Positions 1 through 13,400 of a stretch of DNA of 22,877 nt are shown here, in pieces (position 1 is the first letter of the stretch; every line of letters starts with the position of its first letter). The stretch covers positions 1 through 22,877 of the forward strand of contig WIXG01000762.1 in the NCBI GenBank assembly GCA_009869945.1, written 5' to 3'. A model generated the notes under the pieces. The model saw only the letters and a program-made list of their open reading frames with translations, had not been told where the DNA came from and did no database searches. Origin of the DNA: Mesaphorura yosii. Taxonomy: Eukaryota > Arthropoda > Collembola > Poduromorpha > Tullbergiidae. Position numbers and translations under genes: made by a program.

Positions 1-115
1 CTCCGGTCCTTTTGGGCGTTGCTCGAGCTGAGACCACTTTTGGAGGTTTGGGGGCATGGGTAATCGCCACAAAAATTTTGGACCGAATTTGATATGGGAC
101 GAGCCGTGTACTCTC
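1..115 (-). CDS. Second, inverted copy of the chemoreceptor-like coding segment (partial)
   Basis: Reading outward on the minus strand, the same frame as at the right end stays open through the repeat and 12 bases beyond it. A stop lies in frame at 201-199, so if this is coding it must be an exon; the acceptor ACAAG| at 120-116 would supply its start. Upstream on the same strand (about 430-688) is a frame with one or two hydrophobic helices that could be an earlier exon, but I cannot tie it to the family. Confidence 0.3.
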
Positions 116-120
116 CTTGT
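13..120 (+). repeat. Terminal inverted repeat, left copy (108 bp)
   Basis: Starts tgggcgttgctcgagctgag and is identical over 108 bp to the reverse complement of 22770-22877. The first mismatch on the inner side is at 121 (C against G). Twelve further bases lie outside it on the left. Confidence 0.97.
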
Positions 121-1319
121 CAGTGGAGAAGCGACTGGATCAGAGCACGAAGAGTGTCGAAAATGCAAAGCATGTGTCTTCTCTTTCGGGCCCAACCCTT
201 ACCCTTCTAACGCTATCCCTGCTCACGGCTTCGTCTTTCGTTCGTAGTGCATACCCGAGGAGGTACCGTTGGACGTGGGGCTCGTCGGACTGAGATGTCA
301 CACAAATGATGAGACGGGGCACCGGTCGGACCCGCAGATGCCTGCTGGGGACCTGGAAAGGGCTCTGGTTCAACGATGTTGAGAGGGGAACTGGGCCAGA
401 CTCCGATGGGTCAGGAGGTTCGATTTGTATGCTGGAGCTGTTGAATGTGATGTGAATCCAGTGGTCCTGGAATTCGCCCACGAACCAGCTCAGGGACCGA
501 ATGATGACCATCAGCTCACATCCCACAAGGGTGGGTCCGGAGCCAGGCCCCAGAGCTGTCATAAAAATCCAAAGGCAAAAGCAAGCGTTCGCGATCGCGT
601 ATGCCGAGAGCGGGTTTAGAGGCGGCATTCTGCTGCGGCGAGTGCTGACGTGGGCCCAAGTCATGGTGACTGAATAATGGAATTGCACACCGGAAACTGA
701 ATATTAGTTCTCGGACGCTGTGCGAAAACTAAGACACATTTGAGAGGTTCGCACTTGAGAAGAGGGAAAATTTAATCTTTAGTTTTGAAGGCTCCTCCTG
801 ATTTAACCAATCAGGCGCTCTTCACTTGCTAAAAATGACTGGAGTTGAATCGGAGGTGTCGATGGCGAATCCATTTTTTATTAACTTCGGCACTGAGGCC
901 AAGAAAAACATAGCTTGCTCTCCCACTCACAGAACATGGTCAAAAATCTTTATGCCCAAAGGAATATCAAAAACGTAACCTCCGAAAACAAAGACGCGCA
1001 ACTCGCGCCTGCCTTCTCTCCACGCTATTTACAATAACAGAAATTCTCCACTTTTAACAGTTAGGCTCCATCACCGCGATTGAACTTGAACGACAAGAGA
1101 GAACGCCCGATGTGGAGTGGTTCCTCTGTTCTCAAGGCCATGCCATGCGAAGGCACACAGGCCCAGGGCGTGTCCCGGTCCTAAATGCATTTCGCTGTAT
1201 TTAATCCAATTCCAGTGTAAAATCATCGAGTTTGGAGGGTATTATTGGAAACGCGAATTTGCACAAAGTCACACCACTCAAAAATGGGTGATAAATAAAT
1301 TGACTTTGAATTTATGACC
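121..1319. other. Left flank; no gene firmly recognised
   Basis: A minus-strand frame at 688-140 contains hydrophobic runs (ANACFCLWIFMTAL and LVGCELMVIIRSLSWFVGEF) and could hold an exon of the outward-facing chemoreceptor-like gene, but there is no firm match. From about 700 to 1319 I see only AT-rich sequence with no coding signal and the distal 3' flank of the giant gene. Confidence 0.35.
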
Positions 1320-1325
1320 TTTATT
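1320..1325 (-). terminator. Polyadenylation signal AATAAA for the giant gene
   Basis: AATAAA on the minus strand, 95 bp beyond the TGA of the giant frame. It fits a 3' UTR of about 110-120 nt and argues for polymerase II expression. A second, weaker candidate lies near 880. Confidence 0.55.
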
Positions 1326-1419
1326 TCGCAATTGATATCGCAATTCTGTAAATTTGCAGCGCTTGCCTTGACTTTGAGCGAAGTATCGCACATGGAAATG
1401 ATGGCGACAAAGTTCGGAT

Positions 1420-4400
1420 TCAATTTGTCTCGGTTGAGTCTTCCGAGTCGACGAAGGGAGTGTAGGCATCGGAAGGCAAGTCATCAGAGGGGAAGTATTC
1501 GTCTCCCGTCTGGTACCTCATGTGCACTTGCCCAACTAAATTCTGGAAGTCGTGTTCGTCCCTCAGCGCCTCCGCCTGGGCCGGGGTGGGGGCAGCTTCC
1601 GCTTCAACCAAAACCACGGCCCGTTTTATCATCGCATCGATCTGAGCTCGGTCCTCGCGGAAGGTTTCGTTGCCCCCTGCTGGGAGGGTTCCATCCGGTC
1701 TCCTCTCCCTTGGCTCGTGTGCGTAGGCCAACATCTTGTGCGCCACGTTCTCGACGGTTTTATGGTCGGTGGCAACGGGCGTGATCCCCACGTCCACGTA
1801 GGTCTCCCGGTTCTTCGTCTCAAGCTCCTTAGGTCTCTTCGACGGGGGTTCCCGCGCCGTCCTGCCGATCTTTGTGAGTGGGACCCCTGCATCCCGCTCG
1901 CCTTCAAGCCCGCTGCTCGCGGCCCCTGTATCCTGCTCGACCTCTGGTCCGCTGCTCGCGGCCCCTGTATCCCGCTCGGCCTCTGGTCCGCTGCTGGAGA
2001 CCCCTCCGGCCTGATCTCCATCAAGGCCGTTCGGGACTTCGAAGGCATACACAGCACCAGGCCCATCCCTTGGAGTCGGTCCCTGTTCCACCCGATCCTT
2101 CACTTCCTCGTCATCGGCCTGGAGCTCTGCGTGTAAATCTTCCTCCCCTGGGTTGAACGCCCATGGGTAGCCCGTGTCTTTCCATTTCTCCTCCCGACCC
2201 CCAACCAACAGAGCCTCGTTCGCCTCGGATGGGTGTCGCTCGACGAGCCAGTCCGCTACAGACTGAATCTCCTCAAACTTCGCCGGAGAGTCGTGAATTT
2301 CGGTGTACGCGTCATTGCGAAGCTCTGCGGATGTTTTGGCTCCTCCTGTGAGGTAGGCGATGACGTCGTAGCCACAGTCCATCCCCCCACTCCCCTGGAC
2401 GGTGACCCTACCCCCCGTCGCCGGGTCCATGAGGGAGTAGTGACCCACGCCTCCTCCAGTCCCCTTCTCAAACACAACAAGCGGCACCCCTTCCGCCTTG
2501 TCCTGCTCCGTGGGGGCGTAGTCGGGCGCGACGATTTTTATGTTGAGCCCGTTCTGAGTGGCAAGGGAGAACATGATCGCCATGTTCGCTGGGGCGCCAT
2601 TCAACGCGCCGTTTGCGACCGAGGCTACTACTGGTGAGGGGGCCGCCCCCTCGCCGCCTGCTTCTACGTCCCTCATCGCCTTCGCGACAATGGCCCTCCT
2701 TTGCCAGGCGACAGTCATGTCCTTCTCGTTGGCACGAATCTGACCTGCGACCGTCCTTGGCCCTCCGGGCTGGTCCCGCCCATCCTCGGCCGCGTTGCAG
2801 ATGAAGCGATCCTGAAGCTCGGCGGAGATTTTCGCAACGAGGGACCCCACAAGCTGAGACGAGATGGGGGACACGAGGTGGGAATTCCCGATCTGAATGA
2901 TGTGGTTCACGAGCATGTCCACAACCACCCGTAGGAGTTGACTGAGCCCAGTGTGCTTACGCGCCTTGAAACCGGCCTGTCTTTCGGCCAGTCCCTTGTA
3001 CAGGTCCTTCACTGAGGTTCGATCCGAAGCGTCCGGAAACTCCGACGCGGGCGGCAACGCGCGCACCAAAAAGTCCGACTGACACTCCGGGCTCCGTGGG
3101 ACGAAACTGATTTGTGACGCAATCGCGCGAGCGCTTTCACTCGACAGCCTCGCGTGCGTCTGCAGAATTTTCTCGACGCTCGGCTTCTGGCGGCTGAGCT
3201 GGGCGTGTACTTCGGAGCAGACTTTGTCCACCACCGTCGCGATTTGGCGCACTCCAGAAATGATGCCGTAGGCGAGCGTCGCCCGACTCGCGACACTCCC
3301 CAGGAATTGTGGTGACGCGAGGATGCCGTTCGACAACGGAGCCCCGACGGAGTTCCAGAGGCTCAACCACTTGGACGCCTTGGGGTTTAACGTTTCTCCG
3401 ACCACGCCCAGAACCCGCAGCCGAAGGTCTTGCAGGGTTGGATCCAGCGCGTAGTAGAAGCCCAGCAGAGCCTCGAACTCCTCCTGGTGGAAATGGAGCC
3501 GCACCTCTTTGCTCACATTCTCCACGATGGCGTCCCGCATTTGGTCGAAGGCGAAGTCGGTGACCCCGTCCAGGAGCGTCTTAAGCGCAATTCGCCCGCC
3601 CGTTTCCGCGAGGGAGACGCCCAACTTCTTGTACGCCAAACTGGACAGATTCTTCCCTGCGTGGCTCACGACTTGATTGGCTGTCTTCTGTCCCGCGCTC
3701 ATGATCGCATTTCCCGCCACCTGCTCCGCCACTTCGGTGGCTGCACTTTGCCCGACGAGGGTCGCGCCCTTCGCCCCGTCCTTGAGCGCCGAGAGTCCCA
3801 TGGAGACACACGAGATGGCGAGACTCACCGCCTTCTGCGTCCCGTACTCGGCCCACGTGAAGTGGCGGGTGGTGTAGATGCGTTGGGCCAGGACGAGGTC
3901 CGCCATCGACTCCGTGATCAGGCCCATGCCCACCGTCGCCCCGAACCCCGTCCAGATGAGCACGACACCCGCCCCTGCCTGCAGGGCCGCGAGCCCCACG
4001 ACGGTGCAGATGCTGATCCACGGCACGAACTGCCGCTCGTTGAAGGTCACCATGAGACACACGCCTCGAGCCCCGAGGTCACGGAGCTCCTGTAGAGGAA
4101 GGCAGTCAGCCATGTACAGGCCCAGGAGCTCCTTGTACTTGCTCGTCTGAATCGTCTCCTGGGCGAGGTCCGCCTTCTGGAGGAGGTGTTGCGCTGCGCT
4201 CAGGTCCAGGCCGGAGCATGTGAGGGAGAAATCTGTGCCAACGTCCCGCAATTTTCTGATGATGGTGCACGCTGTGTCCGGGCTCAAGTTGCCTAGGCGC
4301 AGCTCCGCCGCGTTGAACCCCGAGAGGGCGGCCCTGACTGCGTCTGGCGGACTTTCCTTTCGCTCCGTCTGGTCGTTGCCCTCATTACCGTTCTCCTGCC

Positions 4401-7400
4401 CCTGCCCTGATTTCTGCTCCGGCTCGTGGGGTGGTCGGATGGTGTGAAGCGTGAGGCTGGTGCGCAGTTCAGGCACCGTCGCCTCCAGCAGTTTCGCCAC
4501 GACGTCTCCCAGCACGGCGACGTTTTCTGTCTCGATGAGGAGGCAAAGGGAGCAAGCCGGGCAGTCGGGGTCGCTGTCGCTGAACAGATTCTGGAGCTCT
4601 GCTACACCCTCCTCCAGTGATGATTGCTCTGGGTCAAATTCCCAGACCACGCGACACTGACCCTCCGCATTATCCCCATCACCCTCGACGACCTCCTCCA
4701 CTCGCGCCCTGATCTTCAGCTCTGCGACTGCGACCCGAAGGCTCAGCGCAAACTTCAGCAGCTGCTGACGTGATGCCTCAGAGGCGGAGCTGACCTGCAA
4801 GGTGAATCGGGAGGGCTTCAGACCCGCCAACTCGTCCAGCTTTTCCCCACCCGTCAACACTTCCAGGTCGAGGTTGCACAGCTCCAGATTCATGTCCAGG
4901 TCAGTCACAGCCACACCACTGGATCCGCCCCCGCCCAACTTGTTGAGTACTTTATGGAGGTCTGCTGCGTTGGGGCACGTGACCATGAATGACTCCTTCG
5001 TTTGGCGCCTCAACTTCCATTTGAATGTGTCCATGACCTTGATTGTGTTCACGGCTTGGTCCTGCACTTTGTTTCCATCCTTGAAGCAGGTGAGGTCAGC
5101 AAAGGTCAACTCGTACGACTCGTACGTGCGCCAAGGAATCGTGCGCTCCTCCGTCCGCATGAGGGCGTCCTTGAACGTCCGGACGTTCCACGCTTTCCTA
5201 CTCATCGTTCGTTCGCCTGCGACTTTTTTCTCATTGACCCCCGAGAGGACCCCGAGGCAGGTGACCCGGCGGAGTGACCGCTCCACAACCGCCGCATTCG
5301 CCTGGACATTCTTGAGGTACGAGCCAAGGAGGTTCGCCTTTTCCGTGGACTGCTTGAAGAGGTCAGAGTTCAGTGTCGGTCCGGCTGAGCCGAAACGCTG
5401 GAGGAGTGACTGGGTGACAGTGATGAGCGCCATTTCCCCCGCCAGAAGAGGTTCAGCCAGCCGTAGCTGGTCCAGTGCCAGCTCCTTGTACTCCTCCGCC
5501 GAGTGGGTATCCGCAAACAAGATGGCCCGCTCCCCCGTGAGGAGTGCGTACGCCAGACCTACGCGAGCCCCTGCCGCGAATTCGGGCTCCATCTCGATGG
5601 CCTCGCGGTAGTGGCTGGCGGCCGCTTCCATCCGAGCGCAGTACTTTGAGTCCATGCTGTACTCGTAGTTCCCCAGCTGGGTAAAGTAAAAGGCATTCCC
5701 ACGACCCGAGTCTCGGAGGAGAGCCCCCACTCCTGTTCCTGAGTCGGTCCCCAAGTCCTTTAGCACCGAATTCTTGAGGGAGGTGTACCTAGATAGGGCC
5801 TGGGCCTGCGTTCGGTCCGCTGGGACGGACACGGTGTCCATTTCGTGCAGTAAGATGGCCCACCGTTGCTCCACCGCCTGCATTATTATGACTTCATCTG
5901 GAGTCGGGGGTAGGGGCGCTGGTGGGAGTTGCCCGGTTACTGCGATGCTGCACAAGGCGCTGGTGACGTCCTTCACTGCCCCGTACAGCGTCAACCTCCG
6001 TGCGTGAACCTCCGCCCGCACTTGGCGGTAAAGTTCGCAAAATTGGTCGAAAAGTCCGTCCTTCGTCCGAATGAGGACCAGCTCGTTCGCCTGGAAGTGC
6101 TCCAGCGTCCGTGCCTCCTTCGCGTCCCTTTCCGCAGTCAACGCTCCTGCTAAGGCTGTTACTGTGACTCCTGCAGCGCCGTGTCCTGCAGCTTCTTCGC
6201 CTTCGCTTTCGACTCCCATCCGAATGATGAGTTGTCCGGTTCCTGTCTTCCCCTGCCTGGACGTTCGCCCGAACGCCTGCTCCTCCACACGCAGGCTCGA
6301 GGGGAGGAAGGTGAGGATGACATGCAGGCCACCGTAGCGTTCGATGTCAGACGCCTTGATGTCCGTCCCCCGCCCTGCGAGGTTCGTCGCCACAAAGACG
6401 TCCCCCGGCAGGATCCGCTCGATGGCCTTCTCCTGATCTTCGGCGTTCTTCGTGTACGACTTGACGCGCACGTGTTTGAAGTGGCTTAGAGCGGATGTGA
6501 CCAGCTCCGCGTCCTTTATCGTCTGACAGATGACCAGCACCCCCCGGCGCTTCGACACCTCCTCCAGCGTGCCCACGAGGATCTCACGGAACCACTCGCC
6601 TTCGGAGTCCGCGACGTGATCTGGAAACCGAAGCCACTTCTTGTGGTGTGTTTCGGGGATGATGAAGAGGTTCATGTTGTACACGCCCTGCAGCACATGC
6701 CGGCACGCCTCCGAGCCGAGCGTCCCCGTGAACCCCACGAGTCGGGGTCCGTACTTCTTGAACATGGCCGTGTTCGACATGAAGTTCGTCGTCACGGACT
6801 CGGAGCTAAGTCGGAGGCCGTGTTTGAGCTGGAGGAACTGGTGGAGCCCGTTCGACCAGTTCGTACACGACTGAACCACGCCCGTCGTCGCGTAGTCGAC
6901 GGGCTTCACGACCCCCTCGTCTACGACGTAGTGCACGTTCTCCTGGTAGAGGAGGGAAGTCAGGGCACTCCTGACCCAGGCAGGGATCTGGGCCAGCGCA
7001 TACTCCAGGAGCCACCGCGGGAGTTTGAGGGTGGGTGGGCCTCCAGGCGAGAAGCCGGGCACCGGGTCGGTCGAGATAAGGGCTCGCGTGTACTTCTGCA
7101 GGTGGTCGGACACGAACTCCTCCAGCGTCGTCACGGGGTGAATTCGTGCGCCCTTCAGGTCCCCTCCTTCGACGATGTACGCGATGACGTTCGCGATGGT
7201 CAGCAGCTCCCCGGCGCTGTCAGCAAACGTATACGAGACGACAGGTGTGGGTGCAGACTGTAGCCCGACGGGCTCCTCGGGGGTATGCTGGGCCTGAACC
7301 TGAACTTGCGTCTGTCCTTCCATGTAGTACATTTGGTCGAAGACCCGGAAGAGGTGTGACTTCATGAAGTGGAGGCGATCCCAGATGAGATGGTAGAGGG

Positions 7401-10400
7401 GGTGAAGGAGATCCATACCCGGAAGCGTGGAGGAGAGGCGGGCCAGCTTGGAGCCGTCGTCGATGAACATGGAGTCCACCTCGTCCACAATCGCAAAGTC
7501 GCAGCCCCGCCCGGCGAGTGTCCCAAGCGCGGAGTATTTGTCCCGCAGGTAGTCGAACTGGAACTGGGCACACTCCCCGTACACGACCCGCTTCGTGTAG
7601 CAGGCTTTGGGCCCCGTCACGTAGTCCCTGGCCCGGTCCCCGTTGTGGTCCACGGTGAGCCTGAATAGTTCGTAGAACCCCCGCCACTCCTTCGCGTCCC
7701 GTTCGGCCAGCACGCCGGAGCTTGTATACACGTCGACGGATCGCGCCGACTTGAGGCACGTGAGGGCGGCGATGACTGCGACGATCGTCGACTTGCCGGA
7801 GCCCGTAGAGACTTGGAGGAGCTGACCCTTCGTGGAGTGCATGGATTGGAGGCCTTGGACGATGGCCAGAAGCTGGACATGTGTGAGCACGTAGCCGCAG
7901 GTGAGGTACACAGCTTGGCGGGCAACCATCAGACACTCCTCAAAGTCCAGCTCCGCGTGCGCGCCCGTCTCGGAGCCGGAGCCGCCGTTGGCGTTCGCGT
8001 TAGTCATTGCCACTGCCGCTGCCCACCTCCGCACTTCGCGCTCGCTCCATTCGCAGATGGGCTTCCCCTCGACAGTCATGCGGCTCTTCACTTCCGCCAG
8101 CTGGATCTTCACCACAAACATTCGCAAAGACTCCAACTCCTCGTCCACCCCGATCTGGCCACCGCCACCAGACTCCGCGTTCAGGGCGCAGAATTCACCC
8201 AGCACCGTCGCGACGTCCTTCAGCCCTCCATGCCCACCCGTGAATGCAAACTGGTTCAAAATATCCCCACAGGTGCGAATGCAGTCGGGCGGGTGGAGGA
8301 CCGAGTCGGACGACTTGATGGCGCCTACCAGCTCCGAAAAAACGTCCGGCGTGACGCTGTACTTCCCCGCCTGTGACAACACGTGGCCCACGATCTGATC
8401 GAAGTCGTTGGGTTTCCCGGACACATGCCGCCTCTTCACTAGACTCAGAAGTTCGTGGAGGACGTCGAATGGAATGCGCTGGTGGAGGAGCAGTCGCTGG
8501 ATGGGTGCGGCGGGATGCAGCTTGGAATTGGCCGGGCACAAGCTGACCAGGATCTGCGTTTCGACGAGCGCCTGAAGAGCGGCAGCTGAGAGCGAGCCGT
8601 CCGGAGCCTCCTCCAGCTCTGTCACGATGGCGTTCTTCACTTCAAGCGTCGCTGGGGTCGAAATCGAAGGCCGATGGGCCGCGAGGGCGTGGACTAACCC
8701 CACATACTGCCCAGTGTCCGCCAGGGGACCCAGTTTGGTCAGCAGCAGTTGTTGGAAGCCAAAACCCGTCAAGTCACCCCCCACAGCGTCCGTGAACTGG
8801 CGTTGGAGGACGCGGAGCATCTCATTGCCCACCGGAGTCTGAAGTTTGTGCTGGAGCACCTGGACGACCCAGGAGTCCTCCAACTCACGCACCAGCTCCC
8901 CGACGGGACTCGCGGCACATTTCCAGAACACGTGCAGGCTCTCCTCCAGCGGCAGGTCAGCCATGATGGACAGAATCGTTGAGAATTTAGGCGGGGCTGC
9001 TCCGGGACTGCTGGTGCTGAAGCGGTGAGTCAGGTGCCTGCAGAGCTCCTCCATCGCATCCGGCCCGTGCTGCTTGTACATCCCGTTGAGGAGGAGGACG
9101 AGGCGGATCTCCTCGTCTCTACACGTCGCGAAGGTGGCCAGGAAGTCAGAGAAGACGAGGCATTGACGCCACCTGCAGGCTGGTTGCCCCTTCAGGCTCC
9201 GGACGTCCCAGGCTCGCAGCCCGTACAGGCAGCCGACGAGTTCCTTCGCGAAGCGCTGCTCTTCCTCAGCGCCAGTGGGCGCAACTGCTCCACCGCCCGC
9301 GTGCTTCACGAGTTCCACGCCAAACGCGGCGGATCTCGTTATGATTTGCTGGACGCATGCTTTCGCCTTCTCCAGCATTTCATTACCTCGGCCTCCAGCG
9401 ACGAGGACCGCGTCGAAGTCGAGCCTGGTCAGGACTTTGAAGCAGAGGTCACGATGTCGTGGGAGCAGGGCCGGAGTCCCGAAAAGATCCAACACAACGT
9501 GCACGACCTCAAGGGGAAAGTTCTTCGGTGACTCGGTAGCTAACTTGGACGGCCCCAGTTTGGCTGCTTCGAAGAAGCACTCGAGCGCCGTGGTCGTCAC
9601 CAGCATTCGCATCTCAACCCATTTTTCTTCTGTGACGTTGGCAGCAGGGTCGGAACACTCCTGGCACAGCTGGGCAAGCCCCCTGAGGCATGGCGGGATT
9701 GAACCCCTCGTGCTGACGCCCTCCTTTAGCATGAAGCCGTAGGCGACGAGCACAGACGGATGCAGGCGGACTTCCTCTCCACCTTCGGGTAGGAATAGCG
9801 AAAGCAGCAGGCGTTGCTTCAGAAGCGCCTTCTCGATTACGTCGGCAAACTTTTTGACGTGAACGCCTGAGAGGAGGCGAGTCCTTGAGGCGGGTTGTAT
9901 CTGCAGGCAGTTTGTCACCAGAAGATTCGCAAATGCAGACGAGGATTGGAGGAGGGGGAGGGGGACGAGTTCCAGGAACTTCATGAAGAGCTCGTAGCCC
10001 AGGTTCATGCTCGCAATGGGCGTGGCCAGCATGTTGGCCAGGAATTGTGCCACGGCCACACCCTCATGACCATCACGCCCGCCCGCGACGGCGACCCCTG
10101 CACGGGCACACTGGGAGAGGAAACGTTGAACTCCGATTTTGAACTCAAGCGACCCGCCTTGCCCCTCCACGTGGCGTTCTCCTTGAAGTTGGCTGGCGAA
10201 TTGGATGTAGTCCGGGTTTAGGGCCAAGTAGCTCATAAATGTTGACGAGAGCGGAGCCTTCGCATCCAGGAGCTCCACAATGAGAAGTTTGGAGGTCTTC
10301 TTCAGGTCGGAGGCACTGGCTTCCTCGTCGTCGTCACTGCAGCTGCTTGAATTAGTCACAGTCGCGTTTTCCGCCACCATGAAGGCGATGGACTCAACCA

Positions 10401-13400
10401 GCCGGGTGCTCATTTTAGATTTAGAGTCTGGAGGCAGTCGGCGGAGGAGCCGGAGGACCCGTGCGTGGGCGTGGACTGCGCCTCCTTGCTGAAGCAACGC
10501 AGCGAGTCCCCCCTGAAGGTCTTCGCCTTCATCCAACGCGAGAGCCAGTAAATGATCCCCAGCCGCCTCGAGGGTCTGCAGCAGCCTCTGGCGGTCATGG
10601 CTGGAGCTGGCCGCCCTCACATCCGCCAAGAACTTAAATCTGGCGCGCAGGTCGGCAGGAAGACGCTCCAGGTTCTTGTGGAGGAACGTCTGGATGATGT
10701 TCCGGTCCTCCTGGCTGGTTCCACGAGCAGGACGAGTTTCACACGCCACGCCGAGCAGAATGTTGAAGTCGGCTGCTTGGAGGAGGTCCGGAGAAAGTGA
10801 GAGGAGCCCATGAAGCCCTGTGCTTGCGATCTGTCGGTTCGGGTCCTGCACCGCCTCCAGAAAGATGGGGCGCATGAGGGTAAATGTAGTGCAGCCGCCC
10901 TCCTTCGCAGATATTTGAGGCTTCGTGCCGGTGGCGGATGACGCAACGGCCTTTAAAGCGCTCAGCACCTGGAGGCGGTGGCGGTTCCTCCGTGTCCGCT
11001 TCCAGAACCCGGCCGTTCGTTTGACACGCATCACCGATCGGAGGAGGCGGATGAAGGCCGCGTACTCGAATTTGGTTTTGGGGAATCCAGCAGGGGTGGC
11101 CCACGTTTCGGCGGCAGACTCGCCTTCGCCCGAGTCCTTGCCATGCTTGTCTGAGGCTACCGGAAGGTGTTGCTTGGGCCCATTTCCGCCAGGGACAGAG
11201 CTCGAGCTGGAGTTCCGCCACAGGTCACAGAGTCTCCCTATGACCCTGGCGGAGCACATGGACTCGGTGGCCCCTTGCTCCTCACAGAGTTTGACGACGA
11301 GAGCGAAAATGTTGTCGTAGATGGGCTCCTCTCCTAAATGTCTGACTCCGTTCCCCTGGCTTCCACAAAACTCCTCCAGTATCAGCTCCACAAACGGCGA
11401 CGGAAGCTTCTGGTGATGGGCGACAAGGCTGAGGGTCAGCGAGAGTATCGCCAGGTTTCTGTCTCGATTTTTGGCTTCGGAGCCCGTTTGGAACCTGCTC
11501 AGCACATCCGCCACCAACCCCGTCGGGAGGTTCTGCTCGTTTTCGACAGCGCTCAGGAGACAGCGCAGCACTGGCTCCCAACCCATGTCCAGGGCGAAAC
11601 CCCGACGAGCCAGCCAAAATCCAAGCCTTGACAACGGGCGCCCGTATGCAATGAAGGAGGTCATCGTTTTGACGACGAGCAGTTCGACGTCGAGACCGTC
11701 TCCTGGAGCGGGAAGGGGTATCCAGTCCTTCAGGAGGTGGTGGGCTACATCAGGGCTCGCTTCAGGCTCCCCCAATCTCGCAAGGCAAGTTGCCAGTCGA
11801 ACGGCCATGAACTCCATGTCGACCACCTCAAACATGTGTTGGGGGAGCCCCTGCAGCAAGAAGACCTCCAGTAGGAACCCAAAGGCGTGGCTGGTGGCCT
11901 CCGTGAGCGTTTCGTACCCCACAAAGTTGTTGTAGACGTGGCCCACCGTGGCCTCCGCGACGTGGAGCCCAAACTCGACGAGAGCGATGCGGAGCAGTTG
12001 GAGGACTTGTGGGTGGAGGAGGCCTGCTGAGGGCGATAGGCACTGGAAAAGGATTTCGACGGTCTGGAGGCAGTAGACTGGAAGTGGAGTGCGCGCGTGG
12101 GTGCCGCCGACCCCGACGGTGCCGGGAGTGTAATGTGCCAGCAGGGTTTGAATACAGAGGGCGATTGAGTCTGTGGCTCCGCTGGTGGCCAACTCGCCCT
12201 CTTGCAGCTGCAGCGACCCCGTACGGATTACTTGAGTGAACAGCTGAAAGACGTCGTCTGGGAAACTTGAGACTCGCCCCGCCTGGCTCCACAGAACTTC
12301 CAGAATGGGGGTATTGACGTACTTCGCGAAGTCCCTCTCACCCAAGGTCAGGAGGCTCCCGTCGTGGTCGTAAAGTTTCACAAGCCAACGAAAGTCTTCA
12401 TCCGGGAGCACTCCTTCGCCACCACACCTACACCCGCATTCGTCACCCTCATGGGCAGTTTTCGATCCAGAGTGTCCAGCCGACTCCGACTCGTCACTCG
12501 ATCCAACTTCGTCACTCTCGTCTGTGGAATTCGATTCGGAGTGTCCAGACGTCTCCGACTCGTCACCCGAACCAACTTCGTCTTCTTCGCTTTCAGAATC
12601 CGATCCGGAGTGTCCAGTCGGCTCCAGCTCGTCTTCCGATCCAACTTCGTCATCGTCGCGTTCAGAATTTGATCCGGAGTGTCCAGCCGCCTCCAGTTCG
12701 TCACCCGGCCCGAAGTGGATCCACAGCTGCTGACAGAAGACGACCGTCATGAACACGGATACGTCGGGCACGGTGTCCATCGTGAGGTGGCGCAGCGAGT
12801 CCAGCCTGGGGAGGCCCAGGCACTGATGGGCGTAGGCTGACGCCTGGAAGAGGCACTCGGCGCACGTGATGCGCGTATTCTTGTCCCTCTCCCGGTCCCG
12901 AACTGCTTCGAAGATGTACTCGAATGTTGTTTCGTCGTACAAGGCCCCCGCCGGCAATGAGGAAGCCCCTGACCCTCCGTCGGCGTCGGGAGGGACTGAT
13001 TTCAGCAGAATGTTTGAAACGAAATGCGAGAGGTACTCCAGACCCTCTTCAGCCGCTGGTTTCCTTGTTGCCTCTCCAGGGGCACTGGAACCTGCAGTCT
13101 TCTCCTGCCACTTCTTCAGTGCACACTCTCGTGCCTGGGCGATCAACCCCCTGACCCCACCCGCACCCGAACCCTTCCGCTTCCCTCCGCCTCCGCTCTC
13201 GCCCTGCTGCTCTTCTGATGGTGACTCCTCCTCTTCGGTCCCCAGATACACGAGCCCCTGGCGGTCCACAGCGTCGGCTCGCGCGAGTCTGTGCGCAAGG
13301 CGTTCCGGGTCGGGAATTCGGATCTTGCCTTGACCTCGGACCACCAGGTTGCCAAGGGTGATGACGATGTACGCCTCGAGGCGTGGGTCCTCGTCGAGTG

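Noticed and set aside
56..247. Plus-strand 63-codon ORF at the left end
   Set aside because: It is the antisense of the repeat, whose other strand makes a continuous frame with receptor-like sequence at the right copy.
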